Shown: in pieces, positions 16,255 through 22,801 of the stretch
Position numbering within the stretch: the first letter of the stretch is position 1
Layout: every line of letters starts with the position of its first letter
Source of the DNA: Clostridia bacterium
GTDB taxonomy: Bacteria > Bacillota > Clostridia > Christensenellales > CAG-917
Reading direction: 5' to 3'
NCBI GenBank assembly: GCA_900754695.1
Contig: CAAEDU010000029.1
Coordinates: forward strand, 1 to 27,175
Length of the DNA: 27,175 bases
Translations under genes and position numbers: made by a program
Notes under the pieces: generated by a model
Database searches by the model: none
Seen by the model: only the letters and a program-made list of their open reading frames with translations
Told to the model about the DNA's origin: nothing

Positions 16255-16276
16255 GCCGAAAAAAGCAAATTTCGGC
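16255..16276. repeat. Inverted repeat between divergent genes
   Basis: GCCGAAA/TTTCGGC arms of 7 bp with an 8-nt spacer. It lies between the minus-strand membrane protein and the plus-strand Spo0A-like gene. No T-tract follows on either strand, so it is more like a protein-binding site than a terminator. Confidence 0.45.
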
Positions 16277-16341
16277 AAGATGAGCGGCTTTGGGCGCAAA
16301 TGACCCTAAAATCGCCGCCCGAGAAGTGATATGCTCGTTGC

Positions 16342-16707
16342 ATGCACCGGATCCCTTCCCGCATAAAGCTCTATCTCCTGCGTCTCGGCTTCCAGCCCAA
16401 CCTCAAGGGCTATCGGCTGCTCGCGCGGCTCATCGCCCTCGCCGAGGAGGGAGAGGAAGTCATGCCCCTCAAATACCGAGGCTACAAGCTGCTTGCGGAG
16501 GAGTTCGGAGTGGGCGCGGCGAGCGTGGAAAAGGACATCCAGAATGCCATCTCCTCCGCATGGCTCAGGGGCAACGTGGACGTCCTTTACGGAGAGTTCG
16601 GCGAGACGCTGGACGAGGACAAGGGCAAACCCACCAACAAACAGTTCCTGCTCACCGCGCTGGAAAGGCTCGCTTCGGACGGCGCAGACCGCACGGAGCG
16701 GGTCTGA
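16342..16707 (+). CDS. Stand-alone Spo0A C-terminal (effector) domain protein
   Basis: A 121-residue protein, nearly all of it a Spo0A-type DNA-binding domain. The pattern LRLGFQPNLKGYRLL, then KYRGYKLLAEEFGVGAASVEKDIQNAISSAW, then RGNVDVLYGEFG and KPTNKQFL matches the Spo0A order (LRQIGVPAHIKGYxYL; RVERAIRHAIEVAWSRGN; KPTNSEF). There is no receiver domain or phosphorylatable Asp, and no receiver-like frame upstream, where the divergent gene begins. ATG 16342 has only a weak upstream purine run (GAGAAG). It lies convergent with spoIVB, which in many Firmicutes directly precedes full-length spo0A. It could be a paralogue acting on 0A boxes without phosphorelay control, or a remnant of a truncated spo0A. 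DNA binding is inferred from family. Confidence 0.8.
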   Translation: MHRIPSRIKLYLLRLGFQPNLKGYRLLARLIALAEEGEEVMPLKYRGYKLLAEEFGVGAASVEKDIQNAISSAWLRGNVDVLYGEFGETLDEDKGKPTNKQFLLTALERLASDGADRTERV

Positions 16708-16757
16708 CTGCAAGCTCGCTCAACATCACCGGCAGCTTCCCTCCCTCTCTGCCGGAC

Positions 16758-16789
16758 TGAAATGACCCCCATACATGGGGGTCATTTTT
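16758..16789 (+). terminator. Terminator between the Spo0A-like gene and spoIVB
   Basis: An 11-bp perfect stem, AAATGACCCCC/GGGGGTCATTT with loop ATACAT, running into a T-tract (16783-16789). It is strong for the plus strand; on the minus strand only TTT follows, so spoIVB would use it less well. Confidence 0.85.
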
Positions 16790-16851
16790 TTGTGCTTTTT
16801 CTTTTTCTGCGGAATACCCTTTTGCGCCGTCTCGCGCTCCGTCTTTCGGCA

Positions 16852-17901
16852 TTATGCCGCCTTACGGTAGGGCACGGGCACGGGCACTTTCTCCGCCTCG
16901 TCCAGCATGAAGCGGGCGTGCACTCCGTAGCCGCGGGTGGGGTCGGACACAAAGACGTGCGTCACCGCCCCGACAAGCGCTCCGTCCTGCAATATGGGGC
17001 TGCCGCTCATGCCCTGCACTATGCCGCCCGCCTTGTCGAGGAGACGACGGTCGCGCACCGCGATGACCAGCCCTTTCTGCGCCCTCTCGCTCTGCGGCTC
17101 GCATTTGACGATGTCCACGTCGTACAGCATGGGCTCGCTGCCCTCTATCGTGGTCAGCACCTGCGCGTGCCCCGGATGCGCCTCTCCGCGCTCCGCCACG
17201 CGCACCCGCTCTCCGCGGGGACGGGAGTTCCACACTCCGTAGATGCCGATTTCCGTATTCTCGGTGTTCCGCCCCACGGGAGGGGCAAGCCTGTTCAGCT
17301 CCGCGCCAAGACCTCCCGCGCGCCCCGGCTCGCCCTTCACCACGCCGTCTATCGCGACATCGAACACCTTGCCCTCCTGCAATTCCGCGCACACCCCCGT
17401 CTCGGGGTCCGCGACATGGTGCCCGAGGGCGGCGTAAGCGCCCTGCTCCGTCACGAAGGTGAGCGTGCCTATCCCGCCGACATCCTCTTTGAGACAAATG
17501 CCCAGCCTCTTTTTGCCGCTCGCCGCCTCGCTCACGGGAGTGGCTTTGACATCGAACGTGCGGGAGTCCCGCTCCACCGAGAGCACCACTTCGCCCTCCG
17601 CTTCCGAGACCTTTTTGCGAAACTCGAAGAGGTTGTCCGCCTCCTCGCCGTCCAGCTTTTTCACCACGTCCCCGGGGCGCAGACCGCTCCCCTCGAGAGG
17701 ACGGGAGCTCCCCTCCTCCGTCACCACGTCGCCCACACCCGTCACGATGAGACCGTCGGCGTTGAGTGCGATGCCCACGGGAGCGCCGCCCACATACACG
17801 AATCTCTCCTCTCCCGCAGCGACCGCCGTGCCGCCCGCTCCCGCGGAAAGCACGCCGAGCAGCACCGCAAGAGAGAGCACTATCCCGGAAAATTTTCTCA
17901 T
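16852..17901 (-). CDS. spoIVB: SpoIVB serine peptidase
   Basis: A 349-residue S55-family peptidase. In B. subtilis it is made in the forespore under SigG (and SigF) and signals across the intermembrane space to release SpoIVFB, which processes pro-SigK. A signal or anchor segment (6-29) is followed by a PDZ domain (about 45-115, GIALNADGLIVTGVG...GLRPGDVV). The peptidase domain has ALGHHVAD (His161), DRRLLDKAGGIVQGMSGSP (Asp284, Ser299) and GAVTHVFVSDPTRGYG, so the triad seems complete by alignment to the known enzyme from memory. ATG 17901 has only AGG upstream. The target pathway's sigma factor, sigK, lies 1.8 kb away on the same strand. Confidence 0.95.
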   Translation of the reverse strand: MRKFSGIVLSLAVLLGVLSAGAGGTAVAAGEERFVYVGGAPVGIALNADGLIVTGVGDVVTEEGSSRPLEGSGLRPGDVVKKLDGEEADNLFEFRKKVSEAEGEVVLSVERDSRTFDVKATPVSEAASGKKRLGICLKEDVGGIGTLTFVTEQGAYAALGHHVADPETGVCAELQEGKVFDVAIDGVVKGEPGRAGGLGAELNRLAPPVGRNTENTEIGIYGVWNSRPRGERVRVAERGEAHPGHAQVLTTIEGSEPMLYDVDIVKCEPQSERAQKGLVIAVRDRRLLDKAGGIVQGMSGSPILQDGALVGAVTHVFVSDPTRGYGVHARFMLDEAEKVPVPVPYRKAA

Positions 17902-18004
17902 AAGCCTATTTTCTGCCAGGAGCGCGCCCTTTTACATGGAAAAAACTGTATTCCGACGGCACGGGACAGGAAAATTTCCCTGAGGAAAGCGCGGATCATA
18001 TAGA

Positions 18005-18029
18005 AAAGGAAGGCAAGATGCCTTCCTTT
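18005..18029 (-). terminator. Terminator after the COG2509-like FAD enzyme
   Basis: An 11-bp stem AAAGGAAGGCA/TGCCTTCCTTT with a 3-nt loop. On the minus strand TTTTC continues from the arm. On the plus strand a TTTTTT run lies a few bases later, so it may act both ways. Confidence 0.65.
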
Positions 18030-18070
18030 CGGGCTTTTTTATGTCGTGCGGGAGAATATCCCGCACCGGT

Positions 18071-19528
18071 TCACCACCTGCGGCGCTTGTCGTCCGTATA
18101 TTCCGTGACGTGGGTGATGGGGGTGTTCGCGGTGCCGTTCATTATGGAGCGCGCCATCAGCACGCCCATCACGGACGCCATCATGAGACCGCGCGTCCAG
18201 CCCGAGCTGTCGCCGAGACAATGGAGCCCTGCGATGGAGGTGTTGAGTTTGTCGTCCATCTTGATCTTGTTGCTGTAAAATTTCAGTTCCGGCGAATAAA
18301 GCAGCGTCTCATATCCCGCAAAGCCCGGCACCACCTCGTCCACCGCCTGGATGAAGTTGATGATGTTGGTCATCGCGCGGTACGGCATCGCCGCCGTGAT
18401 GTCGCCCGCAACGGCGTCTTTCAGCGTGGGACGGACGTTGGACATGCCGAGCTCTCTTTGCCACGTCCTCTTGCCCGCAAGGATGTCGCCGTAACGCTGC
18501 ACCAGGATCTTGCCCGCGCCCAGCATATTGGTGAGTTCGCCAACCTTCTGCGCATACTCGATGGGCTGATTGAAGGGCTGCGTGAAGGAATGCGAGCAAA
18601 GGATGGCGAGGTTGGTGTTCTCGCTCTTGAGCTCCTTATAGCTGTGTCCGTTGACGACGGCGAGGTCGTTGTCGTAGTTCTCCTGCGACACGAAACCGCC
18701 GGGGTTCTGACAGAAGATGCGCACCTTGTTCTTGAAGGGGGCGGGATAGCCGATGAGCTTGGACTCATACAGCACGCTGTTGATCTCTTCCATGATCTCG
18801 TTGCGCACCTCGACGCGCACCCCGATGTCCACCACCCCGGGAGCGTGCGCGATGTTGTGCACCGAGCACATCTTTTCCAGCCAGTCCGCGCCTCTCCTGC
18901 CCGTCGCGATGATGGTCTTGTCGGCGAGGATCTCGCGCGCGCCCGCCTTGTCCTCGATGATGACGCCCTTGCAGACGTTGTCTTCCAGGATGATGTTGTT
19001 GCACTGCGCGCCGAAGATGAGCTCCACTCCCCCGTCGCGGAGGTAGTTCTCGATGGCAAGATAGATGCCCTGCGCCTTTTCGGTGCCCATGTGACGGATG
19101 GGACAATCCACGAGTTTGAGCCCCGCTTTGATGGCTTTTCTGCGGATCTCCTTCACCTTCTCCTCGTTGCCGAGCCCTTCGATGTGCTCGTCGGCGCCGA
19201 ATTCGAGATAGATCTTGTCCGTATAATCGATGAGTTCCTGCGCGAAATCGTGCCCGATGAGTTCGGGCAGTTCGCCGCCCACCTCATAGGAGAGCGAAAG
19301 TTTGCCGTCCGAAAACGCTCCCGCGCCGGAAAAACCCGTAGTGATGTGACAATACGGCTTGCAGTTGCGGCAGGGACCGCCGTAAGTCTTGGGGCACTTA
19401 CGCTTTTCGACGGGCTGCCCCTTTTCCACGATGACGATCTTTTTGTCGCTGCCGTGACGGAGCAGTTCGATGGCGGTGAAGATGCCTGCGGGACCCGCGC
19501 CCACTATACAGATGTCGTACTTTTTCAT
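18071..19528 (-). CDS. FAD-dependent oxidoreductase (COG2509-like, cysteine-rich)
   Basis: A 485-residue flavoprotein. The N-terminal FAD motif VGAGPAG (9-15) is followed by VEKGQPVEKRKCPKT, and by a cysteine-rich signature with Cys45, Cys53, Cys56 and Cys60 (GGPCRNCKPYCHITTGFSGAGAFSDGKL), typical of the uncharacterised COG2509 'FAD-dependent dehydrogenase' family. The C-terminal GLHCLGDSSGWTRGLMMASVMGVLMA closes the FAD fold. The four-cysteine group could bind a metal or Fe-S cluster, or be redox active; this is inference. ATG 19528 has a GGAGGG site. It is a single-gene unit with a perfect consensus promoter and its own terminator, set between spoIVB and sigK. No sporulation role is evident. 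Confidence 0.88.
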   Translation of the reverse strand: MKKYDICIVGAGPAGIFTAIELLRHGSDKKIVIVEKGQPVEKRKCPKTYGGPCRNCKPYCHITTGFSGAGAFSDGKLSLSYEVGGELPELIGHDFAQELIDYTDKIYLEFGADEHIEGLGNEEKVKEIRRKAIKAGLKLVDCPIRHMGTEKAQGIYLAIENYLRDGGVELIFGAQCNNIILEDNVCKGVIIEDKAGAREILADKTIIATGRRGADWLEKMCSVHNIAHAPGVVDIGVRVEVRNEIMEEINSVLYESKLIGYPAPFKNKVRIFCQNPGGFVSQENYDNDLAVVNGHSYKELKSENTNLAILCSHSFTQPFNQPIEYAQKVGELTNMLGAGKILVQRYGDILAGKRTWQRELGMSNVRPTLKDAVAGDITAAMPYRAMTNIINFIQAVDEVVPGFAGYETLLYSPELKFYSNKIKMDDKLNTSIAGLHCLGDSSGWTRGLMMASVMGVLMARSIMNGTANTPITHVTEYTDDKRRRW

Positions 19529-19570
19529 GATTGCCCTCCGCGCTAAGCGATCCGCAAAGCGACCTTGTGC

Positions 19571-19599
19571 ATTATAAAGCCAAAATCCCCACCTGTCAA
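19571..19599 (-). promoter_or_regulatory. Consensus sigma-A promoter of the FAD enzyme gene
   Basis: On the minus strand, TTGACA (19594-19599), a 17-nt spacer and TATAAT (19571-19576). Both hexamers match consensus exactly. Confidence 0.85.
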
Positions 19600-19630
19600 C
19601 AGTAATTTTTATAAAATAATATAACTAAAC

Positions 19631-19660
19631 CGCCGCCCCGGCGCGGCCCTCCGGGCGGCG
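19631..19660 (-). terminator. Terminator after sigK
   Basis: CGCCGCCC/GGGCGGCG stem directly after the sigK stop, followed on the minus strand by a T-rich run (GTTTAGTTATATTATTTTAT). Confidence 0.65.
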
Positions 19661-19661
19661 C

Positions 19662-20357
19662 TCACACCATGTCCGCCTCCTCCGCCGCGCGGCGTATCTT
19701 TTCCAGCGCGTGCTTCTCTATGCGGGAGACATAAGAGCGCGAGATGCCGAACTTCGCCGCCACTTCCCTTTGCGTGAGAGCGGGCGCCCCATTAAGCCCG
19801 TAACGCAGGCGTATGACGGCGTATTCCCTCTCCCCCAGACACTTTTCGGTGATGTCTCTGAGCTGCTCCGTCAGCATGTTGCTCTCCACATCCTCGATGA
19901 CGGAGCCGGTGTCCGCGAGCATGTCCATGATGGTGAGCTCGTTGCCGTCGCGGTCCACCCCCACGGGCTCGCTCAGCGAGACGTTGGAGCGGTGCTTCTT
20001 GGATGTGCGCATGGTCATCAGGATCTCGTTCTCAATGCAACGGGAGGCGTAGGTGGCAAGCTGCGTCCCCTTGTCGTGACGGAAGCTCTCCACCGCCTTT
20101 ATGAGACCAATGGACCCGACAGAGATGAGCTCGTCGTTGTCACCGTAGTTGGCATATTTCTTCGCGATGTGTGCAACGAGGCGGAGATTGTGACGGATGA
20201 GGATCTCCTTCGCCTCCTTGTCTCCTCTCTCCGCCCTCAGCACGTATTCCGTCTCCTTCTCCTTGGAAAGAGGCTTTGGAAATGAGCTTTTTTCGGACAC
20301 GAAAGAGGAAAAGAGAACGAGATTTTTGAGCAACAGGAACAGACTGTCAAGCGCCAT
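19662..20357 (-). CDS. sigK: Sporulation sigma factor SigK (pro-SigK), uninterrupted
   Basis: A 231-residue late mother-cell sigma factor. The first ~25 residues (MALDSLFLLLKNLVLFSSFV...) are a hydrophobic pro-sequence like that removed by SpoIVFB. They lead into FPKPLSKEKETEYVL, region 2 (NLRLVAHIAKKYAN...DELISVGSIGLIKAVESF...LATYASRCIENEILM) and region 4 (YAVIRLRYGL...TQREVAAKFGISRSYVSRIEKHALEKI). There is no skin-type interruption. The SRSYVSRIEKHALEKI end and the pro-sequence distinguish it from the SigE gene at 22802. ATG 20357 has GGAGGGTGT directly upstream, which is the 3' arm of an inverted repeat (see the next feature). SpoIVB, encoded nearby, triggers its processing. Confidence 0.94.
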   Translation of the reverse strand: MALDSLFLLLKNLVLFSSFVSEKSSFPKPLSKEKETEYVLRAERGDKEAKEILIRHNLRLVAHIAKKYANYGDNDELISVGSIGLIKAVESFRHDKGTQLATYASRCIENEILMTMRTSKKHRSNVSLSEPVGVDRDGNELTIMDMLADTGSVIEDVESNMLTEQLRDITEKCLGEREYAVIRLRYGLNGAPALTQREVAAKFGISRSYVSRIEKHALEKIRRAAEEADMV

Positions 20358-20431
20358 ACACCCTCCGCAGTCCTACATGATATGCGCAAAACAGAAAAAT
20401 TTTGACTTTTTCTGCCGTGCGGAAAGGGTGT
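20358..20431 (-). promoter_or_regulatory. sigK leader: SD-sequestering inverted repeat enclosing a SigE-like -10
   Basis: In the minus-strand RNA, ACACCCU-UU-CCGCA (20431-20418) can pair with UGCGGAGGGUGU (20369-20358), giving 12 bp with a UU bulge. The 3' arm contains the whole ribosome-binding site and abuts the AUG. Within the 48-nt loop is a second perfect hairpin, CAGAAAAA/TTTTTCTG (20392-20414), and CATATCAT (20377-20384), matching the SigE -10 pattern CATAnnnT. A transcript begun there would lack the left arm and leave the SD free. A Spo0A-box-like TGTCGAA lies at 20429-20435. Confidence 0.55.
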
Positions 20432-20438
20432 CGAAGGC

Positions 20439-20472
20439 GGCTCGGGACAATTCTTTTCGGTGCTTTTTTGCA
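20439..20472 (-). repeat. Dispersed intergenic repeat, copy C (core only)
   Basis: Shares the minus-strand core TGCAAAAAAGCACCGAAAAG and AATTGTCCCGAGCC with copies A and B, but the TATTATTCC half is missing. It lies 82-115 nt upstream of sigK, in the same orientation to its downstream gene as the other copies. Confidence 0.6.
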
Positions 20473-20595
20473 AAATTGCTTTGTCGATACGCAACCGCAG
20501 GGAGCATTCATTTTGCTTTTTTGCGCAATGTTTATGACCGGTTCCGCCCCCGTTTCACGTTCTTTTATTCGGGGTGAAACGAAAAAGCGCAATAA

Positions 20596-20618
20596 AAAAC
20601 GGAGCAATGCTCCGTTTT
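20596..20618 (-). terminator. Terminator after nrdR
   Basis: A 10-bp perfect stem AAAACGGAGC/GCTCCGTTTT with a 3-nt loop; on the minus strand the T run continues TTTTTTATT. Typical Rho-independent terminator. Confidence 0.85.
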
Positions 20619-20670
20619 CATAAGTTTCGGAATGCTTTTCGGGCAGAAAACCACGCCGCCCGACGGGCGC

Positions 20671-21150
20671 TCACTTCTTTTTGTCGGAAAGCTGGTCCTT
20701 CAGTTTGACGAGTTCCTCTATCTCCGTAAGGAGGGTGTTGATGTCCTTGAACTGGCGGTGCACCGAGGCATAACGCACATATGCGACGTCGTCCACGTCG
20801 CGGAGCTGTTCCATGACGAGTTCGCCTATATACTTCGAGGAGACTTCCTGCTCCAGCGAATTGAGGAGTTTGCGCTGGATGTCCGCGACCATCTTGTCGA
20901 TGGCGGTCATGGAGATGGGGCGCTTCTCGCAGGCTTTCATGATGCCGAGCTTGACCTTGTTTGGGTCGAAAGTCTGGCGGGAGCCGTCCTTTTTGACGAC
21001 GAGGATGGGGGTGCTCTCCACCGTCTCGTAGGTGGTGAAGCGCTTGCCGCAGCTCTCGCACTCGCGGCGGCGGCGGATGGAAGTGCCCTCTTCGTTCTGT
21101 CTGCTGTCGATGACCTTGCTGTCCATGCAGCCGCAGTAGATGCATTTCAT
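20671..21150 (-). CDS. nrdR: Transcriptional repressor NrdR
   Basis: A 159-residue regulator of ribonucleotide reductase genes. The N-terminal zinc ribbon has Cys3, Cys6, Cys31 and Cys34 (MKCIYCGCMDS...RRRRECESCGKRFTTYE). The ATP-cone domain follows (about 46-136, ILVVKKDGSRQTFDPNKVKLGIMKACEKRPIS), ending with VAYVRYASVHRQFKDI. A charged C-terminal tail ends KLKDQLSDKKK. The start is ATG 21150 (MKCIYC), preceded by GAGGC; five extra codons are open upstream but unlike the family. It is transcribed away from ylmC from back-to-back promoters. No nrd gene is in the window. Confidence 0.96.
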   Translation of the reverse strand: MKCIYCGCMDSKVIDSRQNEEGTSIRRRRECESCGKRFTTYETVESTPILVVKKDGSRQTFDPNKVKLGIMKACEKRPISMTAIDKMVADIQRKLLNSLEQEVSSKYIGELVMEQLRDVDDVAYVRYASVHRQFKDINTLLTEIEELVKLKDQLSDKKK

Positions 21151-21196
21151 AGTCGTGCCTCGCAATTACGACGGAATATCGCTCGGTTCCGTCCGA

Positions 21197-21235
21197 TATT
21201 GTATAAATTATACAATAAAATCGCGCCGATGTAAA
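21197..21235 (-). promoter_or_regulatory. nrdR promoter with a 21-nt palindrome over the -10 box
   Basis: On the minus strand, TTTACA (21230-21235), a 17-nt spacer, then TATAAT (21207-21212). A perfect palindrome, half-site TATTGTATAA around a central A (21197-21217), covers the -10 box. It does not match the NrdR box I recall (ACACWATATATWGTGT), though it is similarly AT-rich and symmetrical. A repressor bound here would block nrdR transcription. Confidence 0.7.
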
Positions 21236-21239
21236 CAAT

Positions 21240-21268
21240 TTGACAAAAAATTCGCCTTTCGGCATAAA
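21240..21268 (+). promoter_or_regulatory. Sigma-A promoter of ylmC
   Basis: TTGACA (21240-21245), a 17-nt spacer and CATAAA (21263-21268), 27 nt before the ylmC ATG. Its -35 box lies only 4 nt from the divergent nrdR -35 box. Confidence 0.65.
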
Positions 21269-21295
21269 GCCGGACGGGAGCGCGTAAGGTTTTGT

Positions 21296-21595
21296 ATGAA
21301 CGTCAAGCAGTACACATTCGCCGAGCTCGCCGAAAAACAGGTGGTCAACGTCGCGGACGGCAGACAGCTCGGGCACACCTGCGATATGGTCTTCACCGCC
21401 TACGGCAGGATCCTCGGGCTGGTCGTCCCCGGCAAAAAGAGCTTTTTCAAGAGTTTTGCGTCGTCGGACAACCTTTTCGTGCCCTGGAACAACATCGTGA
21501 AGATAGGCGGGGACGTCATACTCGTCGAGATGGTGGGCGGCGTCTCCGTGTGCAAAGAGGAGGACGACGATGACGAGTACAGACAGCCGAAATGA
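21296..21595 (+). CDS. ylmC: YlmC/YmxH family PRC-barrel protein
   Basis: A 99-residue protein with a PRC-barrel-like fold: VVNVADGRQLGHTCDMVF, GRILGLVVPG, and PWNNIVKIGGDVILVE are family hallmarks. Some relatives are annotated as sporulation proteins, but the molecular role is unclear. The C-terminal tail is acidic (KEEDDDDEYRQPK). ATG 21296 has GGGAG and AAGG upstream at loose spacing. In B. subtilis ylmC also lies just downstream of sigG, though there in the same direction; here it faces sigG. Confidence 0.85.
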   Translation: MNVKQYTFAELAEKQVVNVADGRQLGHTCDMVFTAYGRILGLVVPGKKSFFKSFASSDNLFVPWNNIVKIGGDVILVEMVGGVSVCKEEDDDDEYRQPK

Positions 21596-21716
21596 CGGAA
21601 GAGGGACGCCCCTACACGCAACCCGCGGGACATGGGAGAGCGTGCGGGCGCATGCGGAGCGAAAAGAGGCGTTGTCCGCTTTTCGCGTCCGGCTTTTGAA
21701 GGCGTCGGCGAATGTA

Positions 21717-21772
21717 CGCGCCCTTTGGGCGCGAGTCCGCTTCAAACTCCTGTTTTAGGTATGCCAGCCCGG
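21717..21772. other. Inverted repeat and repeat fragment D between ylmC and sigG
   Basis: CGCGCCC-TTT-GGGCGCG (21717-21733) is a perfect 7-bp hairpin without a T-tract, in the convergent gap between ylmC and sigG. ATGCCAGCCCGG (21761-21772) is identical to one end of repeat copy A (2231-2242). The rest of the 238-nt gap shows no coding signal. Confidence 0.45.
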
Positions 21773-21833
21773 TAAAATAGCCTTATATGGTAACGAATTG
21801 AAAAAAAGCACCGCGGGCGAGGGGTATTACCGC

Positions 21834-22604
21834 TCAGGTCAACAATTCCCTGAGACGGGCGACGGCGGCTTTCTCCATCCTGCTCACCTGCGCCTGGCTC
21901 ACCCCCACTTTTTCGCTGATCTCGTTCTGGGTCTTGCCGTCGAAATAGCGCATCCTGAGCACGGAAAGCTCCCTTTCCGGCACCTCTTTCAGCGCCTCGC
22001 GGAGCGCTATACGCTCCGACCAGATGTCCGCGTTCTCCTTTTCGTCGGGGACGCGGTCGAGAAGGAGCGTCCCCTCATCTTCGTCAGAAAACGCGGGCTC
22101 GAAGAATGACACGGGCTCGCTCACGGCGTCGAGAGCGCACGCTACGTCCTTCATCCCGACGCCGATTTCTTCCGCGATCTCCGTCAGCCCCGGGTCGCGC
22201 ATACTGCTCTCCACGATCTTCTCCCGCGCTTTCAGCGCCTTGTAGGCAAGGTCGCGCAGCGAACGCGGCACCTTCACCCCCGTCCTGTCGCGGAGCGTGC
22301 GGCGGATCTCGCCTATGATCATGGGCACCGCATAGGTGGAAAAGCGCATCCCGAGGGAGCGGTCGAAGTTGTTGAGCGCCTTCATCATCCCCACCATCCC
22401 CGCCTGAAAGAGGTCGTCCGCACTCTCCGAAGAGGCGGAAAACCGTCCGACAACTGAGAGGACGAGCCGCATATTCGCCGCAAGGAAGCGCTCCTTCGCG
22501 CTCTCATCCCCCTCCCCGATGCGCCGCAAAAGCTCCTCGCTCTCCCCTCGGGCAAGCCTCGGGAGCGTGCTCGTGTCTATGCCGCTGATGACGACTTTGC
22601 GCAT
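21834..22604 (-). CDS. sigG: Sporulation sigma factor SigG
   Basis: A 256-residue late forespore sigma factor. The N-terminus KVVISGIDTSTLPRL matches the SigG-specific KVEICGVDTSKLPVL pattern. Region 2 (NMRLVLSVVGRFSASSESADDLFQAGMVGMMKALNNFD...RFSTYAVPMIIGEIRRTLRD), region 3 (VPRSLRDLAYKALKARE) and region 4 (ELSVLRMRYFDGKTQNEISEKVGVSQAQVSRMEKAAVARL) are complete. Start ATG 22604 has AGGAGGA upstream, and this SD is the arm of a long hairpin. The gene follows sigE by 197 nt with no clear terminator, so read-through from spoIIGA-sigE is expected. The forespore product would control spoIVB. Confidence 0.96.
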   Translation of the reverse strand: MRKVVISGIDTSTLPRLARGESEELLRRIGEGDESAKERFLAANMRLVLSVVGRFSASSESADDLFQAGMVGMMKALNNFDRSLGMRFSTYAVPMIIGEIRRTLRDRTGVKVPRSLRDLAYKALKAREKIVESSMRDPGLTEIAEEIGVGMKDVACALDAVSEPVSFFEPAFSDEDEGTLLLDRVPDEKENADIWSERIALREALKEVPERELSVLRMRYFDGKTQNEISEKVGVSQAQVSRMEKAAVARLRELLT

Positions 22605-22610
22605 AAAAAT

Positions 22611-22640
22611 ATCCTCCTGCACATCGTTATGTAGGAGGAT
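22611..22640 (-). promoter_or_regulatory. sigG leader hairpin that hides the ribosome-binding site
   Basis: In the minus-strand RNA, AUCCUCCU (22640-22633) pairs perfectly with AGGAGGAU (22618-22611). Inside it, ACAU pairs with AUGU around an AACG loop, with a GC bulge on the 3' side, for 12 bp in all. The 3' arm is the Shine-Dalgarno of sigG, 6 nt before the AUG. A -10-like TATAAT lies upstream at 22687-22692, but no matching -35 is obvious. Confidence 0.7.
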
Positions 22641-22801
22641 GATCGGAGGAAAATGAGGGCAACCATTCTCAAAAACGCCGAAATGTATTATACTTTTCGC
22701 CATATTTTAGAATAGTTTGCGCTTCTTTTTCCCTTTTATTCCCTTGTCTTGCAGACACGGCTCCGCTGCCGTTCCGCGCGCTCGGATGGCGGGCGCCGCC
22801 C

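Noticed and set aside
16290..16760. Plus-strand 156-codon frame overlapping the Spo0A-like gene
   Set aside because: The Spo0A effector pattern is in the other frame (16342-16707); this one is low-complexity Arg/Gly/Ala.
19662..20357. sigK interrupted by a skin-like element
   Set aside because: The reading frame from pro-sequence to region 4 is continuous, and no recombinase gene is nearby.
20618..21745. 375-codon minus-strand frame across nrdR and ylmC
   Set aside because: It runs through both promoters, the nrdR coding region in another frame, and antisense to ylmC; composition is that of a shadow frame.
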